NCBI GenBank assembly: GCA_013215505.1
Contig: JABSQZ010000001.1
Location: 676,881-740,880 of the forward strand
DNA length: 64,000 bases
From: Oceanospirillaceae bacterium
GTDB lineage: Bacteria; Pseudomonadota; Gammaproteobacteria; Pseudomonadales; Balneatricaceae
Direction: 5' to 3'
Shown here: piece by piece, positions 18,105 through 27,032 of the stretch
Layout: the number at the start of each line of letters is the position of its first letter
How positions within the stretch are numbered: position 1 is the stretch's first letter
Notes under the pieces: generated by a model
Database searches by the model: none
The model's input: the letters and a program-made list of their open reading frames with translations, nothing else
What the model was told of the DNA's origin: nothing
Position numbers and translations under genes: made by a program

Positions 18105-18509
18105 TCATAAGCTTTTTGTAAATTCTGCATGCATTCTGACCGAGCTAATGACAACGCCTCTAACCAGAAAGTCCTCTCCTTCTCTTAGCTGATAGGTGGA
18201 GAATCCTTCAGCTGATGAGATGAGTCTCTGGTGCTTGATGTCAATTTTCTTGCAAACAAAGTCTCCGTTTAGATTGGCTACAATAATATCGCCATTCTTT
18301 ACTGCAACAGCTTCCGAAACGATTAATAGATCCCCTGAGAAAATACCATCTCCAGTCATGGAGTCGCCTTCTGCAAAACAGAGATAGGTTGCTTCAGGAT
18401 GCTGAATTAGTAAGCTCGATAAATTCAGGCCCAGTTCTTTATATTCTGTCGCTGGAGACTCAAAGCCTGTCATACCGCATTGAGCGCGGGTGGTAATTAT
18501 TCGTAACAT
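18105..18509 (-). CDS. umuD: UmuD-like SOS mutagenesis protease
   Basis: This 134-residue S24/LexA-family protein has the Ser-Lys dyad S50 (GDSM) and K87 (FVCKK), spaced 37 residues apart as in UmuD. The segment around the usual C-G cleavage site reads CGMTGFESPA: the aligned scissile pair is T14-G15, with a C-G three residues earlier. The N-terminus is about ten residues shorter than in E. coli. A perfect SOS box lies just upstream. umuC is not adjacent, but an SOS-controlled umuC is 24 kb away. Confidence 0.92.
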   Translation of the reverse strand: MLRIITTRAQCGMTGFESPATEYKELGLNLSSLLIQHPEATYLCFAEGDSMTGDGIFSGDLLIVSEAVAVKNGDIIVANLNGDFVCKKIDIKHQRLISSAEGFSTYQLREGEDFLVRGVVISSVRMHAEFTKSL

Positions 18510-18521
18510 GGAGAAAACCTA

Positions 18522-18541
18522 TACTGTATTTATATACAGTA
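18522..18541. promoter_or_regulatory. LexA (SOS) box of umuD
   Basis: TACTGTATTTATATACAGTA is a near-ideal 20-bp LexA operator, 12 bp before the umuD start, implying tight SOS repression. Confidence 0.92.
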
Positions 18542-18583
18542 TAGTAAGTTTCTTTCCATGATCAAAGAACGATTTGCATATAC

Positions 18584-18997
18584 TCAATAACTGGAACTGC
18601 CACCGCCGTCACTCCCGTCGCCCCTGTCTCCGCCAGACATCCTTCGATCGGATTCTCGCTGTTTGTTATCTGCAATTAAAGCTTCCAGTAGAGGAACCGC
18701 CTGCTCTTTTGGTAGTTTGAAGGAATCTCTACCTGAGGTGGCAATTGTCGTTTCATTTGCTTGTAAGCTAGGTAACCAGTTTAATAAGCTACCATATATT
18801 ACTTTTTTTACCTTAGGCCCATCCTTTATCTGCAGGCAAGCTTCACCTGAGGGGCTGACTCCACATAATTGTGTTGGGGAAAAGCTAGAGCCCGGAGTGA
18901 CGTAATAGGAATAGATATCAGGATTAGGTTTTAGCTGCGCAGTGCAGCCGATTAAGGTCGATAAAATGAGAGCGCCAAAAATCTGTAGTTTATTCAT
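18584..18997 (-). CDS. Small lipoprotein, unknown function
   Basis: This 137-residue protein has a lipoprotein signal (ALILSTLIGC, lipobox cysteine C18). Two cysteine-bearing segments (TQLCGVSPSGEACLQI) follow, with a charged region and then a glycine/serine/aspartate-rich tail, GGDRGDGSDGGGSSSY. It starts 487 bp upstream of umuD on the same strand, with the SOS box in between, so the two are probably separate units. No family is recognised. Confidence 0.7.
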   Translation of the reverse strand: MNKLQIFGALILSTLIGCTAQLKPNPDIYSYYVTPGSSFSPTQLCGVSPSGEACLQIKDGPKVKKVIYGSLLNWLPSLQANETTIATSGRDSFKLPKEQAVPLLEALIADNKQRESDRRMSGGDRGDGSDGGGSSSY

Positions 18998-19333
18998 AAA
19001 TCACATCCTGTGGGTCTTTGAGAGCAACCGCTCTGTCACAAATACTCAGTTATTGATTATTAGACATGAAGTAGTTATCAGCGCATTGTTGAATGCGTTT
19101 ACTACGCCGTCTAGGCTCAGATAAATTCCACTTTATAGCAATGAATATAGACCCATAACTGATGTTTTTGTTCTATCTTCACAAGCTAATATTGCTTATA
19201 AATGGATCACGGGCACAAGTGGTTGAAATGCGCAGGTTTTACGTTCAAACAATTAGTGCCTGGAGCTCAGATGTCCCTTTTTCCTGTATCTCAGTAATCA
19301 CTGGATCGATAGCATCAGTATTGGTCACAGCGC

Positions 19334-19546
19334 TTAACTATGCAGATCGCCGGAGTTAGAAAATTCATTTATCAGCTCTTTAGTGCCCTCAAGCCTCAAC
19401 CAATCAGCAGGTTGCTTGGTCTTTTTATGCAACCTTGGGTTTAGAGCAATGTGTGTTTTATGAAACGCATTCAAATTAAAACGGCCTTGATCATCAGTAT
19501 GTATTTCAATACCGGCTATAACTGGGAACTGGATTACATTACTGCT
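19334..19546 (-). pseudogene. KilA-N-type phage regulator, N-terminal fragment
   Basis: Seventy codons read NVIQFPVIAGIEIHTDD, then RFNLNAFHKTHIALN, QPADWLRLEGTKELINEF and a stop. RFNLNA..HK and the W-L..TKELI pattern are typical of the DNA-binding N-terminus of KilA-N/antirepressor-like phage proteins. The start ATG has become AGC and the rest of the protein is missing. Shorter copies recur at 54.9, 55.4, 55.8 and 56.9 kb, always minus strand and always upstream of one of the small plus-strand genes. Confidence 0.65.
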
Positions 19547-19567
19547 GATTAGTACCTACTTTAATTT

Positions 19568-19580
19568 TGTGACTTGTCAC
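19568..19580. promoter_or_regulatory. Operator-like site TTGTGACTTGTCAC
   Basis: The site lies between the KilA-N fragment and the downstream small gene. The matching place at 55908-55923 is a perfect 16-bp palindrome, TTGTGACATGTCACAA. The four-base spacer rules out a standard CRP site. It is probably the operator of a phage-type switch. Confidence 0.45.
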
Positions 19581-19656
19581 TATTTTTCGACTCAAGACAT
19601 TCAATAACTTCCGCTATTCTGTGTAGCCCCATAAAGATTAAAGGACTAGTCGAATT

Positions 19657-19860
19657 ATGATTTCACTACTGTCCGATACTGCTATCAGGATCTCTTGATT
19701 CAATTGCGGCTCCAAAGTTATTAAGCCAATGCAGTGGGTTAAAACTCATAATCGCGTTTCTTGTAAATGCGCTACTTCGATCAGACTCAATAGCCTACAA
19801 CTTATTGTTGAAATAGCTAAAGATGAACTTAGCTTCGCATCTCTAAATTGGGTGGTTTAA
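19657..19860 (+). pseudogene. 67-residue zinc-ribbon-like family, stop-interrupted copy
   Basis: The frame matches the intact copies at 20278, 46037 and 55999 over all 67 codons. Codon 14, a cysteine in the intact copies, is TGA, and the conserved CKCG has become CKCA. The AAAGGAC ribosome-site region is retained. It is most simply a nonsense-mutated duplicate. Confidence 0.75.
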
Positions 19861-20050
19861 CTTCTCTTCCTAATTCCAAAAAATGAATTCTCTTATTCCA
19901 AATTTCGATTGGGTACTTCTCAAATCCTGACCCATACTCAATATGCAGCTAGTAGAAACCGCCTAATGGATCCCCTTATTCATAGCGATTTGTACCTTTT
20001 GAGCTGGTCACTTCTGGGGTCGCTGATCTCCAGGGGTGGCCAATCCCCGA
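19861..20050 (+). repeat. Conserved block after the zinc-ribbon gene, with hairpin
   Basis: This block is nearly identical to 56203-56400 and continues an upstream match, giving a direct repeat of about 500 bp between 19.56 and 55.88 kb. It contains GGTCACTTCTGGGG ... CTCCAGGGGTGGCC (20006-20041), a large hairpin. No T-run follows, so it is not a standard terminator. No open frame is conserved. Confidence 0.65.
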
Positions 20051-20277
20051 CCCTTTATTCTAAAACTCATTCAGTCAGACCCAACACAGTTTTAACCACC
20101 TGCTTAAGCTTTGGCTACTCCTTAATTGTATGGATTAACATGGACACCTAATAAACCTTCCTGTTGTTATTACCACCTTCCCCTTACTGAAACCGTCGCT
20201 ATTTTTCCACTCTAGACAATCCAATAGACTCCTATACTCTGTTCATCCCCCATAAAGATTAAAGGACTAATCGAATT

Positions 20278-20481
20278 ATGATTTCACTGCTTTCCGATAC
20301 AGCTATCAGAATCCCCTGCTTCAAATGCAGTTCTAATGTTGTTAAACCAATGAAGTGGGTTAAAAGTCATGATTACGTTTCTTGTAAATGTGGTACTTCG
20401 ATCAAACTCAATACCCCTCAGCTCATAGTTGAAATAGCTAAAGATGATCTGAATTTCGCATCTTTCAATTGGTCGGTTTAA
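20278..20481 (+). CDS. 67-residue zinc-ribbon-like small protein
   Basis: The gene begins MISLLSDTAIRIPCFKC and contains a second cysteine pair in SCKCGTSIKLN, giving a four-cysteine zinc-ribbon-like arrangement; it ends FASFNWSV. Paralogues are intact at 46037 and 55999 and broken at 19657 and 54508. AAAGGAC lies about ten bases before the ATG. The next gene, 64 bp downstream, belongs to the second family of the module, and this pairing recurs at 46.0 kb. The family is not one I recognise. Phage-associated DNA-binding or adaptor roles are possible. Confidence 0.7.
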   Translation: MISLLSDTAIRIPCFKCSSNVVKPMKWVKSHDYVSCKCGTSIKLNTPQLIVEIAKDDLNFASFNWSV

Positions 20482-20545
20482 CTCAACAATCAAATCGCCT
20501 TTTGAATACCTAAGATCACACACCAACCCAATATAGTGACGACAC

Positions 20546-20785
20546 ATGACCTCTATAATTTATAAACTCAAGTACATCCGGAAAGCTCAAAATAAACCCA
20601 CAATCTATACTTCTAATACTCCGGTTTTAGTCGGTGATATTATTGAAATTGAAGCTGACGATTTACGCCATGTGTCTAAAATCAGAAAACTCATATTCGG
20701 TGATCAACTGGTTCTTTCTAAATCCTTGGATTCCAATGAATTGGCATACCTATCAGCTATTAAGGAAGGGGTTCTGAGAGGATGA
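20546..20785 (+). CDS. YKLKYI-family small protein
   Basis: This 79-residue protein starts MTSIIYKLKYIRKAQ. It has a conserved centre, YTSNTPVLVGDIIEIEADDL then RHVSKIRKL, and a C-terminal helix, SNELAYLSAIKEGVLRG. Five further copies lie at 46384, 54600, 55070, 55538 and 57015, with a broken one at 56438. The strand-rich core VGDIIEI with acidic residues suggests a small beta-barrel. Function is unknown. It is downstream of the zinc-ribbon-like gene. Confidence 0.7.
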   Translation: MTSIIYKLKYIRKAQNKPTIYTSNTPVLVGDIIEIEADDLRHVSKIRKLIFGDQLVLSKSLDSNELAYLSAIKEGVLRG

Positions 20786-21238
20786 TCCAGCCTTACAGTT
20801 CGCGATTACTTAGCATCAATGCTCTAACTCGAATCCGGGAAAGGAGTTACCTGTGACGAAGCGATAAAAAAAGCATGTGATCTGCTATTCTTTAACCTTT
20901 AGCGGGTAGGGGAATAAATCTGACCTTAACTGGTTAGCTGTTACTTTCTGATGAACAACCTCATAAATGAGTAGGGCATACTTAGACGGACTCTGTTTTT
21001 GCCTAGTAAACCGGGGACTTATCACATGTCGTTGCATGGCCCATAGATGCCGTCTTAATGGATCTGATAAAGGGTAATGATAGCCCGATAGCATTTAGAA
21101 CACTTGGCGGTTATTATTGCTTTTTGAGGTTTTATTCCCCACTACTTACAAGGATCAACAAAAGCCCAAGGGTACCCTGAGATACAAAGCCGTAAATGTA
21201 AGTTAGCTGCCTGGCCTCCCTTAGCCCCCTGTTATTTA
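20786..21238. other. Decayed stretch, possible integrase trace
   Basis: No intact gene is seen. ATAAATCTGACC ... GGTTAGCTGTTACTTTCTGA (about 20912-20951) resembles 57429-57470, just before the tyrosine recombinase, so this may be the decayed counterpart of that junction. Confidence 0.35.
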
Positions 21239-21925
21239 TTAAAAATGACCCGACATATACTCGTCCATACGATTAACGCTATATCCACCGTTATGTTTTT
21301 GTATATAGAAAATGCGCTGATCATACCCCGATTTCCTGGAATTACCTGGCAAGGGTACATATTTATAGCGTGCGTGAGCAATTATATTAGAGCCTGAACC
21401 CTCAATACGTATTTTTTCTAATCTGTCTATTTTGAACTTCCCTGCCCAAGTACTCTTGTTGTTGTAATATTTTAGTACAGCACTTTTTATGGCACTTATA
21501 TCTGGTTCTTGGCTCTTCTTGCTTTCACTACTTCCGACTGAATTACATGCCCAAACCTGATTTCCACAATACTCTCCATTAGACCTTTGTCTGCATTCAG
21601 TATGTGCAATATTGTCTGCTAATTGCTGTGTACTTGCCTTTCCCCAACCGTATGAGGTATCTGCTTCACCTTCTATAGCTCGATATGCTCCGCATTTGTT
21701 ATCCCCTGATAGCTCTAAAACTATTCTACAATTATCCTTTTTACTTCTTCTTATACATTCAAACATTGCACGATTATTTGCGGTTGATTGAGTAGAGTAA
21801 TCATATGACCAACCGAAATTGAAGCCATTGCTACGATCGACTGCTAGAGAACCATATTTCTCATCAGCAAGCACAATTGTGCTCATAAATGGCAGGGCTA
21901 TTATCGTGAGTATAATATATTTCAT
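21239..21925 (-). CDS. Secreted DUF4189-containing protein
   Basis: This 228-residue protein has a signal peptide (KYIILTIIALPFMSTIVLA). The DUF4189-like domain follows: KYGSLAVDRSNGFNFGWSYD, STANNRAMFECIRRS and CRIVLELSGDNKCGAY. DUF4189 proteins are periplasmic or secreted and rich in paired cysteines, as here. A C-terminal segment from about residue 140 (DISAIKSAVLKYYNNKSTW) may be a separate module. A GGGAGCCTCC-type ribosome-site region precedes the start. Confidence 0.75.
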   Translation of the reverse strand: MKYIILTIIALPFMSTIVLADEKYGSLAVDRSNGFNFGWSYDYSTQSTANNRAMFECIRRSKKDNCRIVLELSGDNKCGAYRAIEGEADTSYGWGKASTQQLADNIAHTECRQRSNGEYCGNQVWACNSVGSSESKKSQEPDISAIKSAVLKYYNNKSTWAGKFKIDRLEKIRIEGSGSNIIAHARYKYVPLPGNSRKSGYDQRIFYIQKHNGGYSVNRMDEYMSGHF

Positions 21926-22177
21926 GGGAGCCTCCTTCCTTGGATAATTAAACTGGCATGAGCTGTGCGATTTTTAACCAATACTGACAGATGTTACTGT
22001 TATTAACTAGCCAAAATATTTTTGTTGTATAGCATCAATTGTTGGGGCATTGTTCTTCGCAAGTACATACAGAACTATCGAATGTATTTTTTGTATCGGT
22101 ACGCCCTTAGAGTATTTAAAGTTGAAGATTAAACGATGGCTAGAACAATCAGAAGACCTATCTCAAACTGGGTAAAT

Positions 22178-22403
22178 TGCAGTTACTGGCCGATACTTGG
22201 TATGAACTTACATGCAAACGCTGTTCCTTTTGACCATCATATGCTGATAAAAATTAATACCAAAGAACCCGGGAAAGGCACTTAAGAGGCACTGTTTTTT
22301 TATAGAAATGCTGACGACGCACATATAAGACAGATGACAAATAAAACACCACACAACCATTTGATTTAAACTGAATATATACTTAGTAGATCCCATCCAT
22401 CAT
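22178..22403 (+). repeat. dusA-core-terminated repeat, copy D
   Basis: TTGCAGTTACTGGCCGATAC leads into a diverged copy ending GTAGATCCCATCCATCAT at 22403. It lies about 210 bp before the first of two paralogous solute-binding genes. Confidence 0.65.
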
Positions 22404-22612
22404 TTACCTTAATCATAAAGTACAAGTGCACGACACAAAGTTGCCAATATTCTCTCAAGTCCTGTCCACTTTACTGTAGTCTTAGGAGAAGCCTGAGCGA
22501 ACGGGCAATATGTTGTTTAGATGCCTGATCAACGCGGGAAGTCTAACAGAAGAAGCTCGACATCCAGAGGGTACATCATGTTACCCGTGATTGGCATGTC
22601 GATAGGAGCACT

Positions 22613-23347
22613 ATGTTTAAGTGGAAGTTTTTGGTCTTTATCGGTCTCAGTTATTTGGCAACCCTATCTTTCGCTGACAATAGACAATTATTATCTATAG
22701 GGGCAGAACACTATCCGCCCTATGAAATGAAAGAGCCTATTCAGGGATTAAGAGGCTTCGATTATGAAGTCGCCATAACAGCCTTAACGCTAGTGGGATA
22801 TCAAGCCGAAGTCGATTTTTTACCCTGGAAGCGGGTAGTACAATATGCAAAAATGGGTAAAGTAGTAGGGATGCTTTCTTGCTCTTATAGAAGAGAGCGC
22901 GAAGAGTTTGTTATCTATTCTAATCCGATTAGCGAAGCGGTAAGGGGCTACTATGTGCGCAAAGGATTTGATGGACCAAAACCCTTTGTCTTAGAAGATG
23001 TGAAGGAACAGCGAGTGGGTTCTGTCACTGCCTATGGGAGTATTAAAGAACTCCAGAGCAACGGATTTAAACCTGTTGCTGCAAGAAACACTGAACTGGC
23101 TGTATCAATGTTAGTTAGGAAGCGTTTTGATTACCTCTACCTGGGCCGACAAGCTACGGATTTCGTGATTAAAGAATTAGGGCTTGCAGATCAATTAGAT
23201 TTCTATCCCATCTCCAGGAAGGATTATTATCTTTGCTTTTCTAAAAGATACCAGGGTATTAAACCTATCGTTGAGGCTTTCAATGCGGCTCTCTTGGTTA
23301 TGAAGAAGAATGGGACTTATCAAGCTATTCACGATAAGTACAAATAG
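22613..23347 (+). CDS. Orphan periplasmic solute-binding protein, family 3 (duplicate 1)
   Basis: This 244-residue protein has a signal peptide (KFLVFIGLSYLATLSFA) and an SBP family-3 domain. It has AEHYPPYEMKEP, RGFDYEVAITALTLVGYQ, FLPWKRVVQYAKMGKVVGML, and the C-terminal NAALLVMKKNGTYQAIHDKY typical of polar-amino-acid-type binding proteins. A second copy follows at 23917 with most residues identical, and the upstream AACTCGACATCCAGA leader is duplicated too. No transporter genes are present. Confidence 0.88.
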   Translation: MFKWKFLVFIGLSYLATLSFADNRQLLSIGAEHYPPYEMKEPIQGLRGFDYEVAITALTLVGYQAEVDFLPWKRVVQYAKMGKVVGMLSCSYRREREEFVIYSNPISEAVRGYYVRKGFDGPKPFVLEDVKEQRVGSVTAYGSIKELQSNGFKPVAARNTELAVSMLVRKRFDYLYLGRQATDFVIKELGLADQLDFYPISRKDYYLCFSKRYQGIKPIVEAFNAALLVMKKNGTYQAIHDKYK

Positions 23348-23372
23348 TATTTGAAGGCAATATGTTTTGCAT

Positions 23373-23587
23373 TTTGTCTTCTGTAGGCCGTTACCCATCA
23401 TCACCAACTCTATGAAACTCCCACCCTTTTGGGCAACATATACTGACATCAGTTGCTTATGACACTGACCGTAAATCCACTTAGACAGGTCTTTTGAATT
23501 TAGTTGATGGCGAGGTATTTCAGAGACAAAATTTAAAATAACTATTTGATTTTAATATAATACAAAACGAGCCAAGCCCATCTATCA
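23373..23587 (+). repeat. dusA-core-terminated repeat, copy E
   Basis: A GGCCG lead-in (TCTTCTGTAGGCCGTTACCC) is followed by the most diverged copy, ending GCCAAGCCCATCTATCAT. It separates the two solute-binding duplicates, so repeat plus gene forms the duplicated unit. Confidence 0.55.
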
Positions 23588-23916
23588 TTTAATTTTTATC
23601 GTTCAAATATTAGGCATGTAACAACGCTGCCAATATTCTCTAAGGGGAAATACAGTCCCCCCACAACCGTCCTCTGTATAGTCCTCCCATTTTAACCACT
23701 GCAATTAAAACGAATTTTTACGCTGCTGCGCGTAAATTAGATTTAGTTCTGTATTTTCTTCATATTACTACCTGCTTTACTGTAGTCTTAGGCATAGAAA
23801 AGCTAATGGCTGATATGGTTTTTAATGCATGATAGCCGTAAAAAGTAATACTCAATAAACTCGACATCCAGACAGTAAATCTTATTACCGGTCATTGGTA
23901 TGTCGATAGGAGCGCT

Positions 23917-24651
23917 ATGTTTAAGTGGAAGTTTTTGGCCTTTATCGGTCTCAGTTTATTGGCGACCCTATCCTCTGCTGACAAGGGAAAACTGCTATCA
24001 ATAGGAGCAGAACACTATCCGCCCTATGAAATGGAAGAGCCTGTTCAGGGGTTAAGAGGCTTCGATTATGAAGTTGCCATGAAAGCTTTGACGTTGGTGG
24101 GATATGAGCCCGGAGTAGAATTTTTGCCTTGGAAGCGTGTCGTGCAATATGCAAAAATGGGGAAAGTAGTCGGTATGCTTTCTTGCTCTTATCGAAAAGA
24201 ACGAGAAGAATATATTATTTATTCTGATCCGATCAGCGAGTCTGTACGGGGCTTCTATGTACGAAAAGATTTTAGCGGACCAAAACCTATTGTATTAGAT
24301 GATGTAAAAAAACAGCGAGTGGGTTCTGTCGCTGCCTATGGAAGCATTAAAGAGCTTGAGAGCAACGGATTTGACCCTATAGCAGCTGGCAATACCGAAC
24401 AGGCAGTATCAATGTTGGTTAAGAAACGTTTTGATTACCTCTACCTGGGTCAACAAGCTACAGATTTCACTATTAAAGAATTAGGGGTTGCTGATCAATT
24501 AGATTTTTACCCTATATCCAGGAAGGATTTTTATCTTTGTTTTTCTAAAAGACATGAGGATATTGAACCTATCGTTGAGGCTTTCAACGCGGCCCTATTT
24601 GTTCTGAAGAAAAATGGGACTTATCAAGCTATCCACGATAAGTACAAATAG
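23917..24651 (+). CDS. Orphan periplasmic solute-binding protein, family 3 (duplicate 2)
   Basis: This paralogue of the gene at 22613 has the same 244-residue length and the same landmarks: signal peptide, AEHYPPYEMEEP, RGFDYEVAMKALTLVGYE, and the C-terminal NAALFVLKKNGTYQAIHDKY. Differences are scattered substitutions, so both reading frames are under constraint and probably expressed. Ligand preferences may have diverged. Confidence 0.88.
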   Translation: MFKWKFLAFIGLSLLATLSSADKGKLLSIGAEHYPPYEMEEPVQGLRGFDYEVAMKALTLVGYEPGVEFLPWKRVVQYAKMGKVVGMLSCSYRKEREEYIIYSDPISESVRGFYVRKDFSGPKPIVLDDVKKQRVGSVAAYGSIKELESNGFDPIAAGNTEQAVSMLVKKRFDYLYLGQQATDFTIKELGVADQLDFYPISRKDFYLCFSKRHEDIEPIVEAFNAALFVLKKNGTYQAIHDKYK

Positions 24652-24834
24652 TATTTGAGGGCAATATGTTTTGCATATTGCCTTCCCTACTGTCCGAAAG
24701 GGTGTACTTTTGATAACGTAACTAACTCTTCTCTAACAGCCGTTAATCGACTTGAGTATATCGCTAAACTTTTTAAACCAAGCAACAAACGTGATTGAAC
24801 CTGAGAGAACCGATTATCCATGTTTGGAGCCCAC

Positions 24835-25143
24835 TCATGCTCTACCCCCTACATTTTGGATGATTGCATGTAGCGGCAACCAGGTAAGGTGACTATTTTT
24901 TGCTGCATAACCTTTTAACAGCGAAATAGGATTACTTCCTCCAGCAGATGCTGATATACCAATAGCAAATGCTGGCTTGTGACCCAAAGGTAAACCACTA
25001 GCTGACCCGCTGGCGGTTAATAACAGTAAGTTAACGAGTGCAGGAGGAATACAAAAAAAGATCAGCCAACCCGCACTAGCTACATTCTTTAGAGGCAGTA
25101 AGCTAAGTCCATTGCCCTCAGCAGTGGCTTCTTGAGCATGCAT
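24835..25143 (-). CDS. Small hypothetical protein with one membrane segment
   Basis: The 102-codon frame has a plausible ribosome site (CGGAG seven bases before ATG) and one hydrophobic segment at about residues 27-46 (AGWLIFFCIPPALVNLLLLT), followed by a Gly/Ser/Ala-rich part. No homologous family is recognised. It may be a chance frame. Confidence 0.35.
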   Translation of the reverse strand: MHAQEATAEGNGLSLLPLKNVASAGWLIFFCIPPALVNLLLLTASGSASGLPLGHKPAFAIGISASAGGSNPISLLKGYAAKNSHLTWLPLHAIIQNVGGRA

Positions 25144-25523
25144 GCTAATCTCCGGAAATTAATGACTCTTATCTAATCCACTAAATTTCTAAAATCAGAT
25201 GTAGAAATTAATTGTGTATTAATATATCCACTCTAGTAAAAAGTATATTCATAGTGCTAATATTTTGACTCTTGTAGATATAAATTATTGAACATATGTA
25301 CATGTTCATAGATACATTTCTTGTAAATAAGTAGCGTATATACCGGAAAAATTTACTCACTACTCTCTCTTGCGGCTATAAAACTGCCGGCCCCAGGAGC
25401 ATGTAATATTTTTGAAAGATGTAACCATTTTCTATTAAAGTAACGCAATCCACGGATGGAAAGTTACTTAAGCTCTAAGCCACTTAGGAAGATGATAGAA
25501 CATTATAAAAACGGATAATAATA
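25144..25523. other. AT-rich intergenic region
   Basis: No gene or strong structure is seen. It would hold the promoter of the small gene at 25524. Confidence 0.4.
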
Positions 25524-25742
25524 ATGAATGATATCAGAAGCTTACAATTCGCATTGGATATGCAAGTGCACTACATTGAAGATGTCTATTCCCTACACGG
25601 AAAGATTCCACTTTCAATGGACATGAAAGTCAAATTAGGTGTGGCTTTGACCATCATTATCGAAGACGAAATCAACCGCCTAAAGAAAGAAATGATCGCT
25701 CATATCAACAGTGATATCGATGAGATAAAAAAGCTAGCGTAA
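25524..25742 (+). CDS. Small helical protein, paralogue 1
   Basis: This 72-residue protein, MNDIRSLQFALDMQVHYIED, is largely helical and charged, with GKIPLSMDMKVKLGVALTII in the middle. A diverged paralogue lies at 28110 with the same layout (MNDLKQLQFALEKQ ... NIPLSKEMKQQLGYALAII). Conservation between the two supports a real gene of unknown function. Confidence 0.6.
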   Translation: MNDIRSLQFALDMQVHYIEDVYSLHGKIPLSMDMKVKLGVALTIIIEDEINRLKKEMIAHINSDIDEIKKLA

Positions 25743-26594
25743 ACATAATACCGATGCGATTAAAGCTCGATTGGCAATAGTCCTCAAGTTTTTAACACCC
25801 GAGTACCTACAACTAAATACAAGTTTCTCAGGGCTCTTTGCACCCACCTCTAAAATACACAGCGACTTACAGCAACATTAAATCAACGCTATTTTGCCTA
25901 GTAATTTGCCAAAGCTCGATCAATAGCAAGGTATTCTGATCAAGGCACAGGTATTTAAAAGTCACTTGTTTGATATTACAATGGCAAACCGATAAACGCA
26001 CCCTGACCGGCAGTTAACTAATTAATTTACCTAAATATATTAATTTCTAGCGACTATCCATTATAGGCCCAACGCTAACGGTCTGATCTATTCAATCAGC
26101 TGCGTTAACAGTACTTGCAGCTGTTTAACCGTTTTCTAAATCACATATTCTGCTGCGTTTTTGGCTAGCCATTGACAAGTTATTTTGTCATCTAGAAGCT
26201 ACCTGTCCCGGTACAGCCATTAGCAAATAAAGCACCCGCTAGCGGGTAAAGTTTGATTCAATTCTCTGGCAGCATTCTTTAACCCGCCGGGCATTGCTGC
26301 AACGATGTCTGGCTATATTGCAAGGAGGTAATTGCAGTTAGCTGATACTTTCAGTTTGATTGCACTTCAATAGCCAGCCGGGCAACTCAACTCTAGATAA
26401 GCAAAATGTAGACCAACCAGCTATGCCGGAAATTGGAATTGTATGTTTTTTATGCTATTAATGCCTTTCGTCGATTAAGGCCCAACTCCTGGATTGGGCA
26501 TAATTTTCTGCGCAGATATTATGTGGTCCCTCCCAGTTACAAAACATAAATCTCTGCTAGTCTGTTACTTGAAGATTTTTATTGGGATGAAAAC
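25743..26594. other. Gene-free region containing the distal dusA fragment
   Basis: Apart from the dusA-like fragment at 26054-26136 no gene is recognised over about 850 bp. The sequence appears to be decayed accessory DNA. Confidence 0.5.
26054..26136 (-). pseudogene. Diverged dusA 5' fragment (old attachment scar)
   Basis: On the minus strand this reads DQTVSVGPIMDS, the counterpart of [12 protein letters not shown] of DusA, preceded by a diverged leader-coding part (KTVKQLQ against MKTVVET). It shares the orientation of dusA. It is probably the oldest displaced dusA 5' end, marking the outer limit of the stacked insertions. Confidence 0.6.
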
Positions 26595-27032
26595 ATGAAA
26601 TTTAAAGCAAGTATTCTTATATTGCTTGGGCTTTTCACTGTGCAGCCTGCTATTGCACATGATGAAAGTTCGAGTATTAAAATATACTGTGAAAAGAAAT
26701 GGCCTGGAAATTTCAAATTGACCACCCATTGTTTGATGCATCAGAAAAAAGCCCAGCATAGCATCCTCAGCAAAGCTAAGTTCATCAATCCAAACTTGTT
26801 AGCTCACTGCCGGGATAAGTGGCATCCCGATTTAGAACTGGTGAATTACTGTATCAACCAGCATTTTACCCAGCAGCTGGAAGTACAAGCTGAAATCCTC
26901 GCCAAAAGTCAGCTGCCAACGGCAATCTCCAGCACGATAATGGCTCAGTGTAAGAATAAATGGAACAGAGACATCGAAAAGGTAAACTTCTGTTTAAACC
27001 AGCAACTGTCAGCCTATAACAGTACCCAGTAA
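26595..27032 (+). CDS. Secreted three-repeat cysteine-pair protein
   Basis: This 145-residue protein has a signal peptide (KASILILLGLFTVQPAIA). Three tandem repeats of about 40 residues follow, each of the form C-x3-W/K-W-x7-9-C-x3-Q: YCEKKWPGNFKLTTHC, HCRDKWHPDLELVNYC and QCKNKWNRDIEKVNFC. Each repeat carries two cysteines that could pair as a helical hairpin. No family is recognised. The regular pattern strongly suggests a real extracytoplasmic protein. Confidence 0.75.
   Translation: MKFKASILILLGLFTVQPAIAHDESSSIKIYCEKKWPGNFKLTTHCLMHQKKAQHSILSKAKFINPNLLAHCRDKWHPDLELVNYCINQHFTQQLEVQAEILAKSQLPTAISSTIMAQCKNKWNRDIEKVNFCLNQQLSAYNSTQ

Noticed and set aside
19657-19860. TGA at a conserved cysteine codon, as in a selenoprotein
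   Set aside because: Selenocysteine at a zinc-ribbon position would be unusual, the second motif is also altered (CKCA), intact TGC copies exist, and no clear SECIS-like hairpin was seen after the codon. A nonsense mutation is simpler.
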